Positions 1 to 5,427 of a stretch of DNA of 5,427 nt are shown here, one piece after another (the first letter of the stretch is position 1; each line of letters opens with the position of its first letter). Location of the stretch: the NCBI GenBank assembly GCA_009702405.1, contig WLIC01000054.1:1-5427 (forward strand), read 5' to 3'. The notes beneath the pieces are model-generated. The model did no database searches, was not told the origin of the DNA, and worked only from the letters and a program-made list of their open reading frames with translations. The translations under genes and the position numbers were made by a program. The DNA is from Actinomycetota bacterium (GTDB lineage: Bacteria; Actinomycetota; Actinomycetes; Actinomycetales; Microbacteriaceae).

Positions 1-1736
1 ACAGCATCTAGCGGGATGCTCGCATTGGTGTTTGAACCTCTTGAAGCAACGACCAAAATGCTCTGTTTCTTGTTCTCACGAACATAGGCAATGGTTTCAT
101 CTGAGACATAAACAAAGCGCATAGAGCCATCATGCAAAGCACTGTTTTCTTTACGAATCTTTGCGAAAGCCTTGTAATTTACCAACATGGTGCGATCGTT
201 TGGTCGCTCATTATTCCAAGGAATAGGAGTTCTCGATTCTTCACCGTTACCACCATCAAGACCAAATTCATCTCCAGCCCAAATCACTGGCATGCCAGGG
301 AAAGTGAACTGCATGCCAGCGGCAACTCGTTGAGCTCCTGGAATAGTGAATGACTTAAATCTAGGGATGTCGTGTGTGTCCAAAGGATTCATGTTGTGTA
401 ATCGAACATGCCACGGGAAACCAGCTGCAAAATCTAAATGCTGTTTCACCATTTCAAAACCTGAGATCTTGGTTCTACCTATACCTAGGAAACCAGCTTC
501 GGCTTTAACCTGGGTGTTATAGAACCAACGCCAAACCGGCTTAGTGAAGTTGTAATAGGTCATCGCGCCATGCCAACCCTCACCTTGGATTTGGTAGGCA
601 GCATCACCGGTGTATTCACCGAGCAAAATTGTGTTTGGGTTTATCTTCTGCATTGATTCACGAATCAGGACCTGTAATTCCATATACATGTCTTCTTCAC
701 GAATACGGCCAGTCATGTTCGATACGTCAATACGCCAACCATCCATATTGAATGGCTTCTTAATCCATCTAGCAACAATTGACTTAGGTCCTGAGATAAA
801 TCTTTTTCTCAGCTCTGTTGAGTTCCAGTTGAACTTAGGAAGAGATGGAACACCAAACCAAGCATCGTAATCTTTGTTCTTATTACTGAAGTAATAAAAC
901 TCTGACTCTTTAGCTCCTGGCTTCTTATAAGAAGCTTTAAACCATTCATGAGCATTTCCAGAGTGATTGCTAGTCAGATCCCCGATAACCTTCAAACCTT
1001 TTTTGTGAGCAGCTTCAACTAGCTCAATAAGGGCTTTATCGCCACCTAGTAATGGATCAACTTCATCAAAACTACTTGCGTCGTATCTGTGATTAGAACG
1101 AGCAGGGAATACCGGAGTCAGATAAATCAAGGTAACACCAAGAGCCTTTAGGTGATCTAAGTGCTCTGTAATGCCATAGATATCACCACCAAAGAACTGT
1201 TCACTGGTTCCAGGTCCTGATGGAGTTACCTTGTCGCCCCATGCTTTTGGTATTGCCCAGCTAGGTGTCTTGTGTTTATCAGCTTGTGCAGATCTCCCGA
1301 AACGATCAGGGAAAATCTGATACATCACAGCACTCTTACCCCAGTCAGGAGCAGAAGAGAAAGTGTTGATTCTAAAATCTTCAACGTCAGGCTGTTCTAA
1401 AACAGAAATACCTCTGGCATTCAACCAGTAACTAGAACCATCTGTAAATTCAATAAACCAGCGATAGTTCATGTATGGGTTATGCATGGTGATAACCGCT
1501 TCAAACCAAGACCAGCCATCTTTAGTTGAAAGTAACTTAGCTGGCGGAGTTGGGAAAGCTTCGCCTGATTCACTGAAGCGAACCCGAACAGACTTAACTT
1601 TGCCAAAAGCATTGTGAATACGGATACGAAGCTTTACCTTCTCAAGTAACTGAGGTTTCTGGTTCGCAACATAAAGCGCTGAGCCATCGTGATGAGGCCA
1701 TAGAGCATGTGGAACGCTATCTAGTTTGCTAACCAT
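1..1736 (-). CDS. GH13 alpha-glycosidase (cyclomaltodextrinase/neopullulanase-like), 3' end cut by window
   Basis: The product is probably a cytoplasmic maltodextrin hydrolase acting on alpha-glucans imported by the transporter encoded upstream. The frame is open from ATG at 1736 to the window edge (578 residues seen), so the stop and probably some tens of C-terminal residues are missing. No signal peptide is visible. Residues about 30-118 look like the N-terminal beta-sandwich of the neopullulanase group (CBM34-like). The barrel begins at MYQIFPDRF (138-146) and FFGGDIYGI (181-189). GH13 blocks follow in order: DLTSNH (253-258), LPKFN (299-303), GWRIDVSNM (333-341, nucleophile D337), LLGEYT (371-376, acid/base E374) and LDTHDIPR (452-459, D456). 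The catalytic triad is therefore complete. The C-terminal beta domain starts near 530. The gene begins 13 bases after the malG stop, has no good Shine-Dalgarno and is probably translationally coupled. GH13 is very likely; the exact substrate (cyclodextrin, maltodextrin, pullulan) cannot be read from sequence. Confidence 0.93.
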   Translation of the reverse strand, partial: MVSKLDSVPHALWPHHDGSALYVANQKPQLLEKVKLRIRIHNAFGKVKSVRVRFSESGEAFPTPPAKLLSTKDGWSWFEAVITMHNPYMNYRWFIEFTDGSSYWLNARGISVLEQPDVEDFRINTFSSAPDWGKSAVMYQIFPDRFGRSAQADKHKTPSWAIPKAWGDKVTPSGPGTSEQFFGGDIYGITEHLDHLKALGVTLIYLTPVFPARSNHRYDASSFDEVDPLLGGDKALIELVEAAHKKGLKVIGDLTSNHSGNAHEWFKASYKKPGAKESEFYYFSNKNKDYDAWFGVPSLPKFNWNSTELRKRFISGPKSIVARWIKKPFNMDGWRIDVSNMTGRIREEDMYMELQVLIRESMQKINPNTILLGEYTGDAAYQIQGEGWHGAMTYYNFTKPVWRWFYNTQVKAEAGFLGIGRTKISGFEMVKQHLDFAAGFPWHVRLHNMNPLDTHDIPRFKSFTIPGAQRVAAGMQFTFPGMPVIWAGDEFGLDGGNGEESRTPIPWNNERPNDRTMLVNYKAFAKIRKENSALHDGSMRFVYVSDETIAYVRENKKQSILVVASRGSNTNASIPLDA

Positions 1737-1738
1737 AA

Positions 1739-1760
1739 CTAAAGGCTTATTAGCCCTTAA
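1739..1760 (-). promoter_or_regulatory. Small RNA hairpin across the malG stop / GH13 start junction
   Basis: In the transcript, UUAAGGGCU (1760-1752) can pair with AGCCUUUAG (1747-1739) around an AAUA loop. This gives nine pairs, two of them G-U wobbles. The hairpin contains the last malG codons and its UAA stop, and ends two bases before the GH13 ATG. It also buries the only purine-rich, Shine-Dalgarno-like stretch nearby (AAGGG). No U-run follows, so it is not a terminator. A ribosome finishing malG would melt it, which would suit translational coupling. The pairing is seen in the sequence; the function is inferred. Confidence 0.35.
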
Positions 1761-2607
1761 CCGAACCAGCAGTTAGACCACCGATGATGTAACGCTGAAG
1801 CGTCATGAACACGATGATGATCGGAACTGAAGCTAGTAATGAACCGGCTGCGAAAGGACCCCAGTTAGCACTGTATTGACCACCGATGAAGCCCTGAAGA
1901 CCAACAGCAATAGTGCGGTCTTCAGTTTCTGGAAGGAACATACGAGCTAAAACGAATTCGTTGAACAAACCAATAAATGAAAGCAAAGTCACAACAGACA
2001 AAATAGGCATAGCAAGAGGCACGAAGATCTGCCAGTAAGTCTGCATAGCTGATGCACCGTCAACCTTGGCCGCTTCATCTAGTTCAAGTGGAATCGAGTC
2101 AACGAAACCCTTCATCAACCAGATGTTCACACCCATAGATCCACCTAGGTAAACCAGGACTAGACCACCAAGAGTTCCTAGACCCCATTCAGGTGCAAAC
2201 ACAAATACGCGCTCCATGATTACGTAAATCGCACTTAGAGCAAGCACTGAAGGGAACATCTGAACTAGCAAAAGCGCCTGCAAGCCGACGCGCTTACCTT
2301 TGAAGCGAAGACGGCTAAACGCGAATGCCGATGATGCACCAATGAAAACTGATAGCAACGAAACCGCACCAGCAATGATTGCTGAGTTCTTCATCCACGT
2401 TAGGAAAGGAACTGTCGGATCTGTGAACAGCATGGTGAAGTTATCCAAGACGAATGCTTTAGGGATGAATGATGTCGACTGCAAAGACTGGCTAGGGCTG
2501 AACGAGGCAAGCACTACTAGGTATAACGGGAATACCGCGAAAATCGTACCTAATAAACCAACCAGGTGACGCCAAGAGTTTTGCTGAAACCAACGGAAAA
2601 ATATCAT
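1750..2607 (-). CDS. malG: Maltose/maltodextrin ABC transporter permease MalG
   Basis: This is the second membrane subunit of the maltose importer; it pairs with MalF to form the translocation channel in the cytoplasmic membrane. At 285 residues it has normal length for MalG. Six hydrophobic segments are visible near residues 14-36, 74-98, 108-131, 143-165, 194-217 and 253-275. The cytoplasmic EAA loop that docks on the ATPase is clear: E178-A-A, then D183-G-A, then P197 (EAAKVDGASAMQ...FVP). The stretch VQMFPSVLALSAIY and the C-terminus LTAGSVKG closely resemble E. coli MalG (which ends LTAGGVKG, as I recall it), so the maltose assignment is better supported than a generic sugar permease. 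The ATG overlaps the malF TGA by 4 bases (ATGA), with a modest GGAT about 8 bases upstream, so it is probably translated by coupling to malF. Confidence 0.95.
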   Translation of the reverse strand: MIFFRWFQQNSWRHLVGLLGTIFAVFPLYLVVLASFSPSQSLQSTSFIPKAFVLDNFTMLFTDPTVPFLTWMKNSAIIAGAVSLLSVFIGASSAFAFSRLRFKGKRVGLQALLLVQMFPSVLALSAIYVIMERVFVFAPEWGLGTLGGLVLVYLGGSMGVNIWLMKGFVDSIPLELDEAAKVDGASAMQTYWQIFVPLAMPILSVVTLLSFIGLFNEFVLARMFLPETEDRTIAVGLQGFIGGQYSANWGPFAAGSLLASVPIIIVFMTLQRYIIGGLTAGSVKG

Positions 2608-4532
2608 GCGAAGTCATCCAATACTTTAGATTTTCTAATTCCATACATCGACATACCTGCGACGATGAGGAAGATTACAACCGAGATGGCGCTAGCCAAA
2701 CCGTAATTCTGAATTGTTGTATCGAAAGCCAACTTGTATGTGTAGCTAATCAAGATATCCGTAGCTCCTGCGACGCTACCGAATTCGAATGATGGCCCAC
2801 CACCAGTCAACAGATAAATAATGTTGAAGTTGTTGAAGTTGAAAGCAAACGATGCAACAAGCAACGGAGTAAGCATTCTCAACAACAACGGCAAAGTGAT
2901 TAGACGGAAGATTTGTCTTGGGTTAGCTCCATCGATAGAAGCCGATTCGGCAAGTTCCTTTGGAATAGCTTGCAATGAACCTGCTGCGATCAAGTAGAAA
3001 TATGGGAAACCAAGCCAAAGGTTTACCAACAGAACAGAGAACTTTGCCATCCAAGGATCATGCAACCAGTTAACATCGAGGTTCAATATTCCGTTGATGG
3101 CTCCGTTATCATCTAGCATTCCACCCCAAATCAAAATCGACATAATTGAGGGCATGGCATAAGGCAAAATCATTAGCGAACGGTAAACGCCGCGCCCTCT
3201 AATCTTCTTATCCATTGCAACTGCAACCAATAAACCTAATGCGAACTGTGAAATCACTGTCAGGAACGCAAAAGCGATGGTCCAGATGAACACTTGGATC
3301 AAAGGTTCGCGGATGCGCGGTTCACTGAACAGGCTTGTGAAGTTCTCAAACCAAACACCCTGACGCCAACCTGGCTCTAGGTAATCTTTAGCCTTTGTGC
3401 CGTTGCGATAGTTACCTCTGCCATCATCTGTGTAGACGGCGCCGGTTACTACGTTTGTAAAAGTATCTTTCTTCTTGTCATACTGAATGTTCTTTATCTG
3501 AACCACTGAGTAAGCGAAGCTAGTTCCTGGGCTAGGCAAAGTTTCGATACCTATGAAGTAAGGCGCTGGCTTCTTGTATGCCAGATGCACTTTTCCAATT
3601 TCTTCAGAGTATTGAGCAATTTGAGAGCTAGTGAATTTAGTAAAGTTCTTGGCCTTAATGGCCATTCCGCTGCCATCTTTTTCAACATCAGCTTCAGGAA
3701 CAATTCTGAATTTGTCTTCAGTTGAAATGAAGTATGTGTAAACAGACATGCTCTGGTTTACGGAACCTTCAAAGAAACCTTTGATCGGTGCGCCTAGCTT
3801 CAAGAAGTATCTGGTTTCATACTTGAATCTGAGAGAAGGAATGGTCTCGATCATTGAAGAAATTTCATCCTTCGTAAAGCGAGTGAAACCTTCGGTTGCA
3901 ATGGCTGTGTAGTTGACTTCTTCAAGTGTTACATCAGCCTCAGTTAGTGGTGTGAAAGTTGTTGGGGTTGCTAGGAAGAATGCGTACTGGCTATCACCCC
4001 AAGTGTCAGTTGACAAGACTGCAAGATTAGCTTTATCCCCGCCGAGGTAACCAAGCACTGTGTCGAATTTTGCTGTAACGCCAGGGGCTGCGCCTTCGAC
4101 CTGCTTTTCTTCGCTACCCAAAATTGCAATGTCAGTTGGTTTCTTGCCGAAGTGTCCCAGCACAACGTCGTATGCGGTTCCATCCTGGTCAGAAATCACA
4201 CCCTGTTCATCAATAGTGGAGATAGCCTGCTCCTTAGAGAGCATGTTGCCGGTCTGGTACTTGAACACAGACATTGACAGAGTAAAGACCATTGGGACTA
4301 TAACGAATGCAATCAGGAACATAATTCCTGGTGCAAAAAACTTAAGCGGGATTGAGATGTTTGTCAGGTATGCAAAAGCAACCATCAGAATACAAACAGC
4401 TAGGAAGATCGCGATGTTGGTGTCCCCAGTACCAAAAGCGGACAACATTAGGTAGCCAAGAACCGACATTGCTAAAGTCACGAAAATAAGTTTCGCGATT
4501 ACCGCGTAAATGTTGCCTTTGAAAATTCTCAA
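2604..4532 (-). CDS. malF: Maltose/maltodextrin ABC transporter permease MalF with enlarged external loop
   Basis: MalF is the larger channel subunit of the maltose importer and contacts both MalE and MalG. The 642 residues are well above the 514 of E. coli MalF. Hydrophobic segments lie near 11-31, 38-58 and 66-90. A long hydrophilic extracytoplasmic loop (about 92-405) follows, then helices near 409-437, 451-470, 496-519, 549-577 and 609-631: the eight-helix MalF plan. The EAA loop runs from E526 through D534-G-A to P548. FAFNFNNF and LLTGGGP (562-580) and TDILISYTYKLAF (591-603) are characteristic of MalF. The end of the loop (FTNVVTGAVY, then WFENFTSLF) also matches the end of the MalF P2 domain. 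The start is TTG, directly preceded by an in-frame TAG and by AGGAG six bases upstream; the next ATG (residue 22) would remove most of helix 1. The extra loop length comes with internal duplications. Confidence 0.95.
   Translation of the reverse strand: MRIFKGNIYAVIAKLIFVTLAMSVLGYLMLSAFGTGDTNIAIFLAVCILMVAFAYLTNISIPLKFFAPGIMFLIAFVIVPMVFTLSMSVFKYQTGNMLSKEQAISTIDEQGVISDQDGTAYDVVLGHFGKKPTDIAILGSEEKQVEGAAPGVTAKFDTVLGYLGGDKANLAVLSTDTWGDSQYAFFLATPTTFTPLTEADVTLEEVNYTAIATEGFTRFTKDEISSMIETIPSLRFKYETRYFLKLGAPIKGFFEGSVNQSMSVYTYFISTEDKFRIVPEADVEKDGSGMAIKAKNFTKFTSSQIAQYSEEIGKVHLAYKKPAPYFIGIETLPSPGTSFAYSVVQIKNIQYDKKKDTFTNVVTGAVYTDDGRGNYRNGTKAKDYLEPGWRQGVWFENFTSLFSEPRIREPLIQVFIWTIAFAFLTVISQFALGLLVAVAMDKKIRGRGVYRSLMILPYAMPSIMSILIWGGMLDDNGAINGILNLDVNWLHDPWMAKFSVLLVNLWLGFPYFYLIAAGSLQAIPKELAESASIDGANPRQIFRLITLPLLLRMLTPLLVASFAFNFNNFNIIYLLTGGGPSFEFGSVAGATDILISYTYKLAFDTTIQNYGLASAISVVIFLIVAGMSMYGIRKSKVLDDFA
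3543..3986 (-). repeat. Degenerate ~82-residue duplication inside the MalF external loop
   Basis: Residues 183-247 and 265-330 of MalF align as two diverged copies. YAFFLATPTTF...EADV matches YTYFISTEDKF...EADV, offset about 82. GFTRFTKDEI matches NFTKFTSSQI, offset 81. A tyrosine-rich end follows in each (Y238/Y319, YFLKLG/YFIGIE). The similarity is at protein level only; codons have diverged. It is seen directly by eye alignment, without a statistical test. Confidence 0.6.
4008..4172 (-). repeat. Short ~35-residue-spaced duplication in the MalF external loop
   Basis: MalF residues 121-140 (YDVVLGHFG...DIAIL) and 156-175 (FDTVLGYLG...NLAVL) resemble each other, with 7 of 20 positions identical and most others conservative. 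Both segments are preceded by a G-T-A or G-V-T-A stretch. The match is short, so a chance resemblance is possible. Confidence 0.45.
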
Positions 4533-4538
4533 CTACTG

Positions 4539-4543
4539 CTCCT
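4539..4543 (-). promoter_or_regulatory. Ribosome binding site of malF
   Basis: AGGAG on the minus strand lies six bases before the TTG at 4532-4530. It is the best Shine-Dalgarno in the window and fixes the malF start at TTG. An in-frame TAG directly precedes the TTG, so no upstream start is possible, and the first ATG is 21 codons further on. Confidence 0.8.
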
Positions 4544-4561
4544 GATTATTGCCTTAAAGAA

Positions 4562-4588
4562 ATTTTAGGCGGACTTGCGTTTTGTTAA
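4562..4588 (-). promoter_or_regulatory. Weak possible internal promoter upstream of malF
   Basis: On the minus strand TTAACA (4588-4583) and TAAAAT (4567-4562) each match the sigma-70-type consensus at five of six positions. The 15-base spacing is short of the usual 16-18. Initiation from here would give malF a leader of roughly 20 bases carrying the AGGAG site. AT-rich gaps produce such boxes by chance, so this is only a candidate. Confidence 0.2.
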
Positions 4589-4596
4589 ATGAAGCC

Positions 4597-4646
4597 CTCA
4601 CAAGAATTGGTGGGGAGTTTTTCACTCCCCACCAATCACTCGTGAG
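4597..4646 (-). terminator. malE-malF intercistronic stem-loop (partial terminator or mRNA stabiliser)
   Basis: In the transcript, AUUGGUGGGGAGU (4636-4624) and ACUCCCCACCAAU (4618-4606) form a perfect 13-bp stem closed by a GAAAA loop. A second 5-bp stem, CUCAC (4646-4642) with GUGAG (4601-4597), extends it below an internal loop. It begins 17 bases after the malE stop codon. The sequence after the main stem is UCUUGUGAGG, not a true U-run, so full termination is doubtful. In E. coli the malE-malF gap also holds palindromes (REP) that stabilise malE mRNA. A similar role in keeping MalE above MalF and MalG is inferred here. Confidence 0.75.
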
Positions 4647-4663
4647 ATAACTTTAGCTATCTA

Positions 4664-5427
4664 TTATTTGCTTCCCGCTACAACGTTAGCCTTCAGCAAA
4701 GCACTGAGGTTAGTAGTTGTTGTGGTTAGGTTTTCACCATTGATAGCAACTCTGTACCAGTAGTTACCTGCTAGTGACCACCATGAGTTTCCTCCGGTGC
4801 CATCTAGGTAGCTACCAATCTGAGGGATCGATGCCAAACCAGCAGCATTAGCGAATGCCTTCTGGAATGAGTTACCGAACTTAGATGCCTTAGCGTTTGC
4901 GTGAGGACGCTTTTCGATCTTCTGGTAGTCTCTCTGACCCGCACGTGAACCAAAGTAGTTCAACAATGACTTCGCAGCAGCTAGGTTACCCTTGCTAGAA
5001 GCGAAAGAGGTTAGAAGAGCACCTGAAACTGATCCAAATGCGTTTCCGTAGGTTCCTGCAGTGATACCAGGAACTGGCTGAGCTGTAGCAACGATTGCTG
5101 ATGAAAGCAAGTCAGGCTGCCAGTTTCCAAGGATTGCGTAAGGAATCTTTCCAGCCTTGAAGTCAGGCTCACAGTCAACACCAGCGGTGTTCCAAGGTGA
5201 GTAGAATCCGTTGCTCTTCCAGTTAGCGCCATCAGGAGTCAAGACGTAAGTCTTTAGGTTGTTCACGAAGTTAGCGTTGATAGGGTCACCTGAAGCAGCT
5301 GCCTTACCTGGCTTTGACAATGTGGTGTCAACTTTTCCAGACTTCATGCGGTATGGCTGCATACCTAGAGCTGAGTAAACAGACATGCCGCCCCACTCAG
5401 TTCCACCACCAAGGATACATAGACCAG
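4664..5427 (-). CDS. malE: Maltose/maltodextrin-binding protein MalE, C-terminal part (5' end outside window)
   Basis: This is the extracytoplasmic solute-binding protein (family 1) that captures maltose/maltodextrins and presents them to MalF-MalG. Only 253 C-terminal residues are visible, from GLCILGGGTEWGG at the edge to the TAA at 4666-4664. The family is usually near 400 residues, so about 150 N-terminal residues, including the export or lipoprotein signal, are missing. The ATG at 5386 is an internal methionine, because the frame stays open to the edge. Supporting features are the hinge/ligand-type stretch FKAGKIPYAILGNWQPDLL, the SLLNYFGSRAGQ helix, IPQIGSYLDG (compare MPNIPQM in E. coli MalE) and a C-terminal helical tail rich in Asn/Thr. 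It stands first, directly ahead of malF and malG, which supports the maltose assignment. Two cysteines are visible (fragment residues 3 and 85). Family membership is very likely; substrate is inferred mainly from its neighbours. Confidence 0.88.
   Translation of the reverse strand, partial: GLCILGGGTEWGGMSVYSALGMQPYRMKSGKVDTTLSKPGKAAASGDPINANFVNNLKTYVLTPDGANWKSNGFYSPWNTAGVDCEPDFKAGKIPYAILGNWQPDLLSSAIVATAQPVPGITAGTYGNAFGSVSGALLTSFASSKGNLAAAKSLLNYFGSRAGQRDYQKIEKRPHANAKASKFGNSFQKAFANAAGLASIPQIGSYLDGTGGNSWWSLAGNYWYRVAINGENLTTTTTNLSALLKANVVAGSK

Noticed and set aside
287..319. Perfect palindrome CTGGCATGCCAG followed by the near copy CTGCATGCCAG
   Set aside because: It falls inside conserved GH13 codons (the GMQ and PGMP stretches, both with GGC-ATG), so coding constraint explains it and no operator role is needed.
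132..353. Plus-strand open frame inside the GH13 gene
   Set aside because: It lies antisense to well-conserved GH13 sequence including the C-terminal barrel, has no recognisable protein features, and is a shadow frame.
610..870. Plus-strand open frame opposite the GH13 catalytic blocks
   Set aside because: It is antisense to the region encoding the nucleophile and acid/base motifs; no ribosome binding site or family resemblance is apparent.
2300..2569. Plus-strand open frame opposite malG
   Set aside because: It is antisense to the first helices of MalG; its composition is a mirror of that coding sequence.
3971..4183. Minus-strand frame within malF in another phase
   Set aside because: It is an out-of-frame shadow wholly inside malF, low in complexity and without supporting signals.
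4060..4455. 131-codon plus-strand open frame opposite malF
   Set aside because: It overlaps the MalF N-terminal helices and loop on the other strand, and its sequence looks like a by-product of malF codons.
5011..5232. Minus-strand frame within malE in another phase
   Set aside because: It is an out-of-frame shadow wholly inside malE.
4664..5386. ATG at 5386 as the malE start
   Set aside because: The frame continues open past it to the window edge with sensible protein, there is no signal peptide after it, and the product would be far too short for the family. It is an internal methionine.
1..5427. CRISPR arrays, tRNA or rRNA genes, insertion sequences
   Set aside because: None was seen: there are no regularly spaced DNA repeats, no RNA-gene-like blocks, no transposase motifs, and nearly every base is accounted for by the four genes.

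Overview
The window looks like a piece of a moderately low-GC bacterial chromosome. It carries a single minus-strand operon for uptake and intracellular breakdown of maltose/maltodextrins. Reading in the direction of transcription (right to left), the order is malE (5' part outside the window), malF, malG, then a glycoside hydrolase family 13 (GH13) alpha-glycosidase whose 3' end is outside the window. There are essentially no gene deserts; the only sizeable intergenic stretch is the 131 bases between malE and malF. The GH13 region-II block (GWRIDVSNMTGR) and the arrangement malEFG plus hydrolase without an adjacent malK recall Actinobacteria. The modest GC and compact gene packing would fit a small-genome aquatic actinobacterium. 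That placement is an inference from memory of the families, not a measured result.

Layout: 4664-5427 is the C-terminal part (253 residues) of a family-1 extracellular solute-binding protein. 4533-4663 is an intercistronic gap holding a strong 13-bp stem-loop, a weak promoter-like pair of boxes, and the malF ribosome binding site. 2604-4532 is MalF, starting at TTG, with an unusually large extracytoplasmic loop (about 310 residues) that contains internally duplicated segments. 1750-2607 is MalG, overlapping malF by 4 bases (ATGA). 1-1736 is the GH13 enzyme, starting 13 bases after the malG stop codon, with a small hairpin spanning the junction.

How they work together: MalE would capture maltose/maltodextrins outside the membrane and deliver them to the MalF-MalG channel, which an ATPase not encoded in the window would power. 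The cytoplasmic GH13 enzyme, which has no signal peptide, would then hydrolyse the imported oligosaccharides. The stem-loop after malE would favour a molar excess of binding protein over membrane subunits.

I found no RNA genes, mobile elements, CRISPR arrays or clear signs of a new system. The most unusual features are the enlarged, internally repeated MalF loop and the two intercistronic RNA hairpins.
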